Position numbers and translations under genes: made by a program. Of a DNA stretch of 20,060 bases, positions 10,150 through 19,403 are shown piece after piece; the stretch's first letter is position 1, and each line of letters begins with the position of its first letter. The DNA is taken from NCBI GenBank assembly GCA_003568945.1, contig BDIP01000333.1, positions 1 to 20,060 on the forward strand, given 5' to 3'. Origin of the DNA: Kipferlia bialata (lineage: Eukaryota; Fornicata). The notes under the pieces were generated by a model, which saw nothing but the letters and a program-made list of their open reading frames with translations, was not told the DNA's origin and did not search any database.

Positions 10150-12344
10150 ATGGAAGACACGACAAGGGACCTGATATACACCATCGCTCTTGGATCCTTC
10201 ATTATTGAGCTCACATACTCATTTGCCCTGCTACGGTGGAGAAAGAGGTGGGTTGTCCAACTATATATACCATGTGTCTTGGGGTTTATGGCACCACTGT
10301 CCTATACTTATACACTTCCTCTCGCACCTTCACTTACTTCTGCAGACTGCATAGAAACATGCCACCCTGCTCTTCTCAGTTGTTCTTTCACATTCTCTGT
10401 TACTGCGTCAAGCTCTATGTATGTATAGGTATATGTGTGTCCATCCTAGTCTTGGTATCATAGCGATTTTAGTATGATGTTAACCTTCACCCACAGGTTT
10501 TTAGCTAACCGTACCAGACTCTTTCGCATTCTCTCATTACATATTGAATAATACACTATGTCCGTTTGTTCTAACCCCCAGGTCTTCCCCCCACCGTGCC
10601 TCTGTTAGATGTCTGACCCTGACCTATGCCATGGAGTAAGTGGCCTCTCTCTCTTCTTCCTCTCTCTCTCTCTAGGTATATATGTGCCTATCCAGTCATA
10701 GACCTCTATCAAGACGTATTTTTTCTGGCCCCCCGCTACATGTTGTTGTTCTCTCTCTCTGTCTGTGTCTCTATATATCCTGCCTCACCCCCAGCATGAT
10801 CACTCTTCTAGTAGTCATTGCCAAGGTCAATGCCGGGCTGCCCGTCTGGATCCAGAGCACATACTCATTCCTCACATGGGGGTTCAGTGGCCTCATGCTG
10901 ATCCCACTTAACACGGTGTTCATTAAGGTGGGGTTATGTTTTCTTGTCAACAGACGCTATATTTTCACTTAATGAGTATTCACCTTGAAGACAAGTTTCT
11001 CTCTAAAGACAGGCGTTCCACGGGATGTACTCTGTCTCCCACTACAAGAGGGTTCGCTCCATCAGCCGTGTTGTCTCCATAGTACTGGGCACCCTGGCCC
11101 TAGTCATCTATGGATGGGATACTGTCTATACCTATGGGTATGTGATGTCTCTCCATCCAGCCTGTCTAAGTAAATCTTTACACCAGTTATTCCCAATCGG
11201 ACTCAACCCATACCACAGAGTCCTTTGATACCCATGAGACACTGGTATCCACACTGTACAAGGCAGTGTACATGGCAGAGGTGGGTTACTGTTACACCAC
11301 TAGACTAGTGGTCCACTAGTGTATATACTTACATGTATGTGTGGCGGTAAAAAACTAATTATTTACATACACTGTACAAGGCAGTGTACATGGCAGAGGT
11401 GGGGTAACTGTAGTATATGTATATATGTGTCTGCAAGAGGGTGATGTATAAATGTATCTACTGTCCACAGCAGTGTATATGGCAGATGATTGTCAAGACA
11501 GTATCAGACTGATACTATCAGTGTTGCATATAGTGTCTATCCTGCCGATGCAACGTATAATGTTCCCCGTACTCCCAGAGAGACTAGAAGTACCCCCCCC
11601 GCATATCAGGTAACAACTGTAGTATGCCACCATATCAGTATATGTTATTATGAAAATTCATGTCTTATGTCAGCTTGTGTAGTAGGGTGCCATTATGACC
11701 TCCATATCTATCTGCAAGTATATAGATATACGTCATGTCATGTAGTACGACTAAGAGGTGTATATACAAGAACTGGGTTCATACATATATCTCATATCAG
11801 GTTGTGCAGCTGGGTGCCATCCTGACCTCCATGTCCCTCCATGCATGCACCATGACCAGAAGGATACAGATGACCAGCCCCACTGACTTCAGGAAGACGT
11901 CAACAAGAGAACGCAGGTGGCGGATTGTTATGATGTTGATTCATTATACCATATTTCCTATATGGGGTCATTTACCATTTTCCTTTGCGCTGGGATGTGT
12001 TTCTTGCTGATGCCAGTCTTTCCTCCAAGCTGATCGCCCTTCCTTTAGTCGTAGCCTCCTATGCCATATCCACTGGCCTGATAGCATGGGCCACCCTGCA
12101 CAAACCAAGTGCGGTGGATATACTGACTGTAGTGTGCAACCAGGTATTGTAGCTCCCTTTTGCATTATACACTGTCTTTCATCTAAAGTCCCTGACCAAA
12201 AGGTAGAAACGTTATCCCTCTGTCTCCTAATGTATCCTGGCAAGCCAACTCAGAGTATACCTGAGTTTACAGGACGTGTCTCCGTTTGAGGGCTCATTTG
12301 AGTTATTCGGTGTGTTTGCACCGCAACTACATTATAGAATCTAG
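10150..12344 (+). CDS. Gene C: multi-pass membrane protein, 7TM-like layout
   Basis: Likely exons: 10150-10247, 10346-10418 (end uncertain), 10582-10635, 10795-10927, 11013-11137, 11187-11280, 11502-11609, 11801-11916, 12017-12143, 12273-12344 (TAG). Phases close everywhere except between the second and third exons, where exon 2 ends in phase 0 or 1 but exon 3 needs phase 2; a small exon or another donor is missing there. About 330 residues. Hydrophobic segments: DLIYTIALGSFIIELTYSFA in exon 1, FFHILCYCVKLY in exon 2, MITLLVVIAKV then FLTWGFSGLMLIPLNTVFI in exon 4, VVSIVLGTLALVIYGW in exon 5, LGAILTSMSLHA in exon 8, LIALPLVVASYAISTGLIAW in exon 9. That is six or seven membrane passes with short basic loops, which suits a receptor or transporter-like protein. 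No family motif is recognised and no ligand or partner can be named. Confidence 0.65.
11251..11403 (+). repeat. Perfect 35-nt direct repeat of an exon end and its donor in gene C
   Basis: The last 30 nt of exon 11187-11280 plus the first five intron bases (11251-11285) recur without any change at 11369-11403, an offset of 118 nt. A third, shorter and altered copy (CAGTGTATATGGCAGATG) lies at about 11471-11488, just before the next exon. The identity marks the second copy as recent. Confidence 0.9.
11668..11716 (+). repeat. Echo of the start of exon 11801-11916
   Basis: CAGCTTGTGTAGTAGGGTGC and the following bases GCCATTATGACCTCCATATC parallel the exon start CAGGTTGTGCAGCTGGGTGC and GCCATCCTGACCTCCATGTC. 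The copy contains stops and sits upstream, in the intron before the real exon. Confidence 0.65.
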
Positions 12345-12467
12345 AGATCTAGAGAAGTATTTCACGTCAAGTGGCAAAATAGTCTATACTGCATGGTAAT
12401 GTAAGTACTGCGTCCATGTATATTGTCTCCACGTTGATGTCACGTCTCTCTCCCTTCAAGTGAAGCC
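12345..12467. other. Convergent 3' intergenic region C/D
   Basis: Only 123 nt separate the TAG of gene C from the TGA of gene D on the other strand. Both 3' ends must fit here or overlap. No further feature is seen. Confidence 0.65.
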
Positions 12468-14172
12468 TCAAATGTCTGCCAGCTCTGGCATCCTACGGCA
12501 CAGGCTGTGCTCCATATAGTACCTCCAAGCAGAGCTAGCCGTTCCTTGACCCCAGAACCCAGTCTCCCAGTAGGAGTGGAAGGCGTCATACCGCTCATCG
12601 CGGACATGGTCTATGTACTCCCCTCCCCTCTCTGCGTCAGCAGCGTTGGTGAAGACCATAGGGTACTTGACCACTCTCCAGTCCCCCTGTATCTCTCCGT
12701 CCCCAATGTGTGGATATTGTAGGCCGTTACCAAAGGACAGCCGTGCAAAAGTATATATTCCACCTGACAGGGATGCGCACCAATCATCACTTAGAGTATA
12801 GAGTCTCATTCCCAAGTCGGCCTCTTTCCAACAGTACAGTCCCACAATGGGGCTGCCAGGATAGAGTGGTGGTAGAGGTAGTTCCTGCCACTCACCAGAA
12901 ATGGTGTCTAGGGCGAATATCCCACATGAGAACCCCTCGCTACCCCTAAAAGCTACTAAGAACTGCCCTATGCTGTGAACAGACAAGAGTTCCCCGTCCG
13001 GAGCCTGACAGAGAGGCCCCAAACCATTTGAGGGGGAGTAGGTGAAGTAGGCATTAGACCTGTTGTGGAGCTCGGGCTCACCCTCGTCATCCATATGCCG
13101 TGTTGTAACAAAGACATAGATACAGCTGTCCATCAATGTGACATGGCTAAACTGTCCCTTCCACTCCCAGTCAGGTCCATACGTCCATGTCCTCCCTAGA
13201 CCCTCTAGAGATATTCGCTTCCACCCCATAGAACTCTTGTCAAGTTCCAGTCGCCACATAGACTTCCTAAACGTACACCACCTTGTATCACTGTTGTCCT
13301 GGTCACTCTCGGCAGGCAGAAGCCCATCATCTACTGCATAAAGGCAACCGTCTAGTGCGATCACATGCTGTAGCAGACAGTCACCTGTCAGAACACCACT
13401 GTACACACTCTCCCACTCAAGAGTGTCCAAAGACTGTGCTTCCACTACACCAGACGGATTACACTTGTAGAGCACCCCTCCTACTTGTGTCTCTAACTTC
13501 CCAGTCCAGAGGTCGTGGATGTCAGAATCTAATACTCCAAAGGCCGCTGCGGTCTGAGCATCTGAGGTCACCAGCGGTGTGCGCATAGGCAGTGTCTCTA
13601 TGACCACAGATGATGCCTTTGGTGAATACAGAGCATTTAGGGTTACCACCAGACGGTATTGCACACGGCCTACATATACTCGTATATCAGTGGTATCATC
13701 AATATCTCACTACTCTCCAAATGCCTACCTCTGACACGTTGAGTGGCTCAGCGATGGGTGGGAGAGCCATGTGGTGCACCAAGTGACAGGGATGTTGCCG
13801 AGTCAGAGGGCTAGTGGGGGCCCATGGCACACTGTGGAGAGGGGATAAGTGGCTGCGGCTACTTGTTAGATCTGGTGGTGGAATCAGGTCCCTGTGAATC
13901 CACCAAATGATTCAATAACGGGATAGGTCGTAATTGATTGCACTACGACTTAATCAGGCTGTAGTCTACAGTTGTATACTCACTCAGGATACCATACCTA
14001 GAGGAGCCAGAGTCAGAGACTGACCCACTCTGGTCACTCATGAGGAATATAGGGTTAGAAACGCCGCTTGTAAGGCCACGTCCGTGAATGGACTGTTGCT
14101 GGAGAGAGTTGAAGGAAGCTTGGGGGTATCGATGTGAAGGTGTGCCCAATAAGAGAACGTCAGCGAGATACC
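12468..14172 (-). CDS. Gene D: Kelch-like beta-propeller protein
   Basis: The main exon runs from about 13616 (acceptor CACCAAAG) to the TGA at 12470-12468: 1149 nt, 383 codons without interruption. Upstream, exon 13891-13729 joins it in phase 0, and an exon ending at 13998 (starting near 14172) joins that one in phase 2. No convincing start codon was found, so the 5' end is unresolved. The main exon encodes repeated segments with the texture of Kelch blades: a small hydrophobic strand, then G-x-L/I-Y, then W near the end (for example DGCLYAVDDG, DSCIYVFV, SGEWQELPLPPLYPGSP). I see five or six such blades without the classic GG doublet in each. Kelch propellers usually bind other proteins. 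Upstream exons encode Ser/Pro-rich, probably disordered sequence. It has far fewer introns than its neighbours and no exon echo was found in it. Confidence 0.7.
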
Positions 14173-14427
14173 CTCAATCAATCATTATCAGTACCACGTC
14201 AACTTACCGAATTGCGGCAACTATACCTGTCAATGTTGCTTCTTTGTATACTCTCAGCGAAAGCCTAACGTGGAAGAAGAACCACAATCTTTGCCGTTGG
14301 TGAAGACTATGAAGAATATGAGTCTACACTGTTCACTGATGTTCGGGAGAGAAGACCGACGGATCAGTAAGTGTAGGTTCGTATATGATGGTTTCATCTG
14401 TAGAAGGTAGACCCATATTGGTCACTA
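14173..14427. promoter_or_regulatory. Divergent upstream region of genes D and E
   Basis: About 255 nt lie between the first supported exon of D (- strand) and the ATG of E (+ strand). It probably holds the promoter of E and the unlocated 5' exon or exons of D: a good donor (GTAAGT on the - strand, about 14205-14210) suggests an exon of D just above it. No known promoter motif is recognised. Confidence 0.4.
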
Positions 14428-15152
14428 ATGTCTGTTAGCACTGTCTTATCCAAGATGAGTCGCATTCTCTCCCAGAGTGGAAGCGATCTCTCCGAGGTGG
14501 TGAAGGCACTGAACAAGAGGTGCCAGGAGTGCATCGCTGTCTCTCACACAGACCATGACCACTACTGGTTCACAAGGGACTGCCCCATTGACATGACCAT
14601 ACCTGTTGTCCTACACGGTGCTGTACGTCAGCTCATGGTATCCTTTGTGGTACCCGCTGACTTTGTCACTGACCTAGGTAGTCTTTCACAAACATGGATG
14701 AATACTGTAGAATTACTGTTATGCACTATGTTTCATTGAACTCTTTTACTGACCTAGGTACAGTGGGTGTCAAGTGGGACATGGAGTATGCCCTTGCCTT
14801 CGTGGTGCATGATGTCCTGTTCTGCTGGAGTGACGACACTATAGTCTGTGGGCCCAAGGGTCTCTGGGGCCACTCCCGCAAGAGGATCGCTGACGCCGCA
14901 CTCAGGTCTATCCTCTACCTCTTAGGGTTTGGCAAGTGCAGGTCCACTCTTGTTGAGGCTGCTGTACACCTATTCTCACACTCTGCTTGGAAGGTGCAGG
15001 AGTGGGACACCAAGAACAGGCAGCTATTCAGTCCCGAGGGTAGGCCCAGAGTAGGGTTCATCCCCAGGCACGAGAGGGGTAACAGGAGACGTACCCCTGG
15101 GGTCAGCACCCCCGGTGTCCCTAGGGGATGGGTGGTGCGGCATGTTGCCTAG
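14428..15152 (+). CDS. Gene E: DUF1353-type protein with one intron
   Basis: Exons 14428-14677 and 14758-15152 join in phase into 214 residues and a TAG stop. Residues about 55-157 match the pattern I know for DUF1353, a family of unknown function found mainly in tailed phages and bacteria: a V-V-P-A-D-F-V-T-D-L strand-turn (74-83), a V-V-H-D-V-L segment (99-104), S-R-K-x-x-A-D (123-129), then a helix and an A-V-H-L-F end (152-156). The N-terminal 50 residues (helical, with Cys and His) and the Arg/Gly/Pro-rich tail (about 180-214) lie outside that domain. The second exon is 395 nt, long for this neighbourhood. The few introns and the phage/bacterial family suggest acquisition from a prokaryotic source, followed by gain of one intron. 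The gene looks whole. No enzymatic role is known to me for the family. Confidence 0.75.
14665..14760 (+). repeat. Direct repeats at both ends of the gene E intron
   Basis: The 13-mer ACTGACCTAGGTA spans the exon 1/intron border (14668-14680) and recurs exactly across the intron/exon 2 border (14748-14760). Splicing from the GT of the first copy to the AG of the second removes exactly one 80-nt unit (14678-14757). Similarity extends weakly upstream of both copies (GACTTTGTC against AACTCTTTT). Confidence 0.9.
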
Positions 15153-15633
15153 GTGTCTATGAGTGCTAGAGTCTCTTGCCACAACAGCTCTCCCTTAGTG
15201 TCTTCTCTCTTCAGCATGTTAGAGTAGCTGTTATAGATGCGCATTAGACATAGTGTCTATGAGAGTGTCACACTCGCCTAGAAATGGACACACATTCAAT
15301 AGACCCAACTATTATACACCCTCAGGATCATACTGCAATAGTATCAGAATTGTGTTTTGACAGTGTGCAAACCCATCGCCATATACCTGTTATGCATTTA
15401 GACGGTACCTCTCCCTACACTAACGACTCACACACAAATAATGACTATTAATTCTAGACACTATGTTTCATCAGCCAGTAGTACTATATCAATACCATGA
15501 TCAATTGTACCGCCTGTATACAGTCAGTGTTCCACGAGTCATCTATTAATACCAGCTCTGGCACACACACACATTATCCATTTTCACCAACCAGACATCA
15601 TTCCCTCCCTCTCACACAATCTCCCTCAGCCCC
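15153..15633. other. Convergent 3' intergenic region E/F
   Basis: This 481-nt stretch lies between the stops of E (+) and F (-). It is AT-richer than the exons, with no convincing exon on either strand. The words GTGTCTATGAG occur twice (about 15153 and 15253), a possible local duplicate. It also has a pyrimidine-rich part (15580-15635) next to the stop of F. Confidence 0.6.
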
Positions 15634-18579
15634 TCACTTGGGCACCTTGTCCTTCATGACGAAGCTGGTCCTGACCCCATCTATGGACTCAGTACCGTCC
15701 ACACACAGAGGCACACCTGAGAGTGAGAAGTAGTATGCATACATTTATACTTACACACACAGGTATATAAAGAGGTATGTATATAAGAGTGATGTGAACG
15801 GAGCGTGGACCAAGCACGGAGGCACACCTGGGGTTCAGACGGTCAGCTATACCTATCTATATACACACTACATATATACTATAGTGAATGTATTGGATAT
15901 GACATACCGTCAGCGAGGGGCAGTCTCTTCATGGCATAGTAGATAGTATACATATACACATATAGATGCATAAAGGAGTATGTAAAGGAGACAAAGGACG
16001 TACCGTCTGCAAGTGGCAGTCTCTTCATGGCGTACAGGGTGGTGGGTGCATATGCACCAGAGCGACGGGACAGGTGCAGGGCCTCATAGACCTAGGGTGA
16101 GGGAGTGACCAAGATGTATATATCTTAAGTGTGTTTGCAGAGGGTGTCTTGCAATGCTGAGTGTAGAGGAAGTTGATGTACCTGTAGGGAGTGCTTCCCA
16201 TGGTAAAACCCGATGTTTCTGTCCTGGCGTAAGAGTGTTGACTCATAGAAACAGTCAAGGAGTGGTGATATCGCACCATTATCTATGAGAGACGTCATAT
16301 ATATATCATACCTTGCTGTTCTCGAGGTACAAGTGTGACATGTGCTGGGGCAGGTCGCACTGGGCCTTGGCCTAGAATTAGAAGAGAATATTGGTTTTAG
16401 AGAGAGAAAAGGGGTTGATAGAGTAGGGGGTATACAGAGAGTGCATCGTACCTTGTTCATGAGAGTGGACCCTATCCCCTTGCCCCTCATTATGGAGGAG
16501 GCGGTGATGTAGTACACGTAGAAGTGGTTGTCCTGGGTGTAGGGCTACAAAGAATATAGAGTTATGCAAGGGGTGTAGATAATGAGTAGCATTCTACTAT
16601 ACTTTTGAAACCATACCTGGGTGTACTTGTGGTGGCACTCACCAAGCCTGCCTAGGAGACTGCCAGCAATAGCAAGGGAAGCTGGAAGTAAGTGATATTA
16701 TTACCAACATATACACACAGGGGATACTGGATATATAATAGTATTACTACGTACGGTACTTGAAGCTGGCTGTGACCATGGAGAGGAGAGGGATGGCGGA
16801 GACCTGGTCAGCAGTGCCTGGGGGGCAGCCTGGGATTAGGGCACTAAGTTAGTGCCGCACTAACTCAGCAGAGAGAGAGGGCGGGGAGAGAGAGAGACAA
16901 GGACGCACCCAGCATCGCAGCAGACGGCTGCGTAGGGAGGGATCCCTCAGGGACAAGAAGGGACAGACCCCCATATCTCGCGGACTTGGGGAGGGGGAAG
17001 CTGAGGACCATCTGGAGCATAACAATCCTGGGTGTGAGTCAATGGTTCTCCTCCAGGAAGTGCGGGGTATACCTGACACCCCGCGGGTGTCTCACTAGGA
17101 AGGGGTAGGGAGGGGTGGGTACCGCTCAGTCTGCTCGGGGAAGCACAGGTTGAACACTCCGTCGTCCTGGGGGTGAGGAAGAGAGTTGAGATATAGAAAA
17201 GGTACTTAGTTATAGACTGTAGTAGGAACACAATTAGTGCTATACATTGGCAGTATATGTAGTGTGCACTCGATACCTCAAAGTTGAGTGCAATGAAGTT
17301 GAGGGCGGCACTGAGGTACACGCCGTGGTCAGGGAGGAAGACGCGGTGGATGTGCCCAGTCTGGAGTTGGATATATAGATATACACGCATACATTAGACA
17401 ATACACTGCAGGTATACAGCAAGTACAACTGTGATGTAATAAATAGTCACTAGACATCCATACCCTGTCCGTGCTAGGTGCAAAGGGTGTCTCTGACAGG
17501 AGGGCGTCGAGAGTCTCCTGGCTAGGACCCACTGCATCTACAGCCTCAGGCCACTTGACAAGGAGGGAGCCGTGTGGCACAAAGCCTGTATGATGAGAGA
17601 GAGACATATCCAAAGAGAGACTCAGAGAGGGTGAGAGAGAGAGAGAGCAAGTAGTTGTACCTAGTGATGACAGGTCCAGTCCTTCTTGCACACCCTCCCT
17701 GACAATAGCAACAGGGACATTCATGAAGAGAGCCTGGGGGTGAGGGAGAAGGGGACAGCAGACAGAGAATGAGAGATGGAGAGAGCAGGAGAGAGAGGGG
17801 AGAACACCCTCATATATATATATGTATATATACACCTGCTGCATGTGGAAGGCCAGGAGCTCGGAGGCCCTATCGAGGTCCTCAGCAGCCAAGAGAAATA
17901 CAGTGAGGTAGGCGGCGTAGGGCTTGTTGGACTCCGGGTGCACGAGAGGGGTCTGAAGGGGAGAGAGAGAGAGAGAGAGTAAGAGAGGGAGAGAGAACTA
18001 GAGTGATGTGTACCTTGTGCAGCGACTTGCCGAGGTCCTTGGGCAGGGCCTTCAGCAGGTCCTTGGGTAGACCCTAAGGTGAGTGCGAGGGTATGTATGA
18101 TATATAATACTAGAGTATGTACATAGTATGTAGTATGCATACCTGTGGCATGCATGGCATCCCAATGCACACGTTGTTGCCATAGGGAGTGTCTGCCTCT
18201 GGGGTGCTATTGACAAGGGTCCTGAGGGTAAGAGGGAGGGGGAGAGAGAGAGAGCGAAGTGAGGACTGACCAGGTTCCAACAAGTCACAGCACAATATGA
18301 ACTGTGTTGATTGATGCACTATACCTGTGGAATGTAAGGAGGGCCTTGATGACTCTCTCGATGCTAGGGTAGTTTGAGAGCAGAGGAACACCCTCCAGAG
18401 TCTGGCAATGAGTGTACATCAGTGACAAGTCGTGGCAAAACAGAAATAGAACGAAGAATCTCGAAGAAAGCCGTTGCTCAATAATATTCAGGGTATATGA
18501 TCTATATAATGCACATATATACCTTGACATGGGCAGTAAAGGCGTCGTAAGCCGGCTTCCAGGGTGTGATGTATGGCAT
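15634..18579 (-). CDS. Gene F: GNAT-family N-acetyltransferase, 17 exons
   Basis: Exons, read downward: 18579-18523, 18401-18325, 18221-18143, 18073-18014, 17952-17836, 17733-17661, 17585-17464, 17360-17277, 17166-17123, 17027-16909, 16829-16755, 16681-16617, 16544-16452, 16371-16312, 16223-16182, 16091-16004, 15716-15634 (TGA). They close in phase to 445 residues from ATG 18579. The C-terminal third carries the GNAT fold: a strand FYVYYITAS, then the acetyl-CoA pyrophosphate loop R-G-K-G-I-G (344-349), then LYLENSK (369-375) and NIGFY (378-382), equivalent to the late strand and Tyr helix of GNATs. This is the variant typical of bacterial and fungal GNATs with an H-x-Y-x-x-x-I-x-V strand. 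The N-terminal 280 residues are not recognised; they hold LPKDLLKALPKDLGKSL, a helical segment and a motif DHGVYLSAALNFIALNFE. Substrate unknown. An in-frame acceptor at 18587-18588 (exon to 18586) would instead fuse it to the upstream beta-amylase. Confidence 0.8.
15807..15941 (-). repeat. Two exon echoes in the last intron of gene F
   Basis: On the - strand, 15941-15905 copies the end of exon 16091-16004 with its donor (CCATGAAGAGACTGCCCCTC onward to GACG|GTATG). Then 15832-15807 copies the acceptor and start of the terminal exon (CCCAG|GTGTGCCTCCGTGCTTG against CTCAG|GTGTGCCTCTGTGTGTG). The intron between 16003 and 15717 therefore holds one echo of each of its flanking exons. Confidence 0.75.
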
Positions 18580-18586
18580 ATCGTTC

Positions 18587-19022
18587 CTTTTGAAGAGAGG
18601 AGACAAGCAAATGGTATCGGTGTGGTGCCAAGAATACGGTTGACTTATTCCAATATCGGTTCCGTCACTTCGGTGTGAAGGTCAAATATCTCTCATTTTG
18701 GCACTAACGACAATGCAATCACCTGCCAGCGCTGGCCCCAGCAGAGTATACTACTGGATGACATTCCTGTTTAGAGGCAAAGAAAGGCACTGTAATATAC
18801 TGATAGATACTCTTATCACTCACTCCATGTCTATTATCTATTGGACTGGTCCTGGTAACGACACCTTTTAGAGGCTCATGCTCCAGGAGGTTCTTTACAT
18901 CCTGATTGTAAGTGATCAAAAGGGAGAGGTTCAGTTTCGGGAATGTATATCGAACAGGTAAAAGTATCAGTAGATCTGGAACTGATTAGAGAGTATGAGA
19001 ATAACAATGACACTTAGCGTAC
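18587..19022 (-). other. Stretch between beta-amylase and GNAT coding parts
   Basis: These 436 nt are either one long intron joining G to F or an intergenic region with the end of G and the promoter of F. If the acceptor at 18902 (CAATCAG) were used, gene G would end at once (ATG-TAA, stop at 18897-18895) after the last beta-amylase exon. A 66-codon open frame on the - strand (18919-18719) has no ATG and does not join in phase, so I do not call it a gene. Confidence 0.5.
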
Positions 19023-19354
19023 CTGTGGACGTCGCCAACAAATGCCTCGAATGTCTGCAGGTTGCTGCTCTGCATGAATGTGTCATCCATGCGCAGGTAG
19101 GTGAAGGCCTTGAAGTTGTAGAGCTGGGGTGAGAGGGAAGAAGAGGGAGAGAGAGAGAGAGGCCTTGAAGGTTAGATAGGCAGAGAGAGAGGGGGGGGGT
19201 TGAAGCCCTTGAAGTGTCAGAGCTAGGGCATTAAGGGGAAAGAGGTGTAGGAGTTTAGCAGTGCTTGATATTTCAAGTATTAGAAGGAGAGACACAGGGT
19301 GGGAACCATACCATGTACTGGATGGCCTCCTTCATGGTGGCATAGGCACTCCTG

Positions 19355-19403
<49 letters not shown>

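Noticed and set aside
10150-12344. Named G-protein-coupled receptor
   Set aside because: Six or seven hydrophobic segments are seen, but no DRY, NPxxY or other family signature, and one exon junction is unresolved.
14428-15152. Integrated phage or other mobile element
   Set aside because: Only this single gene has phage-family character; its neighbours are ordinary intron-bearing genes, there are no terminal repeats, and it is spliced. Transfer of one gene fits better.
18719-18919. Possible separate exon or small gene between beta-amylase and GNAT
   Set aside because: No ATG start, no phase-compatible junction with the exon before or after, and no recognisable motif. Kept only as part of an intron or intergenic stretch.
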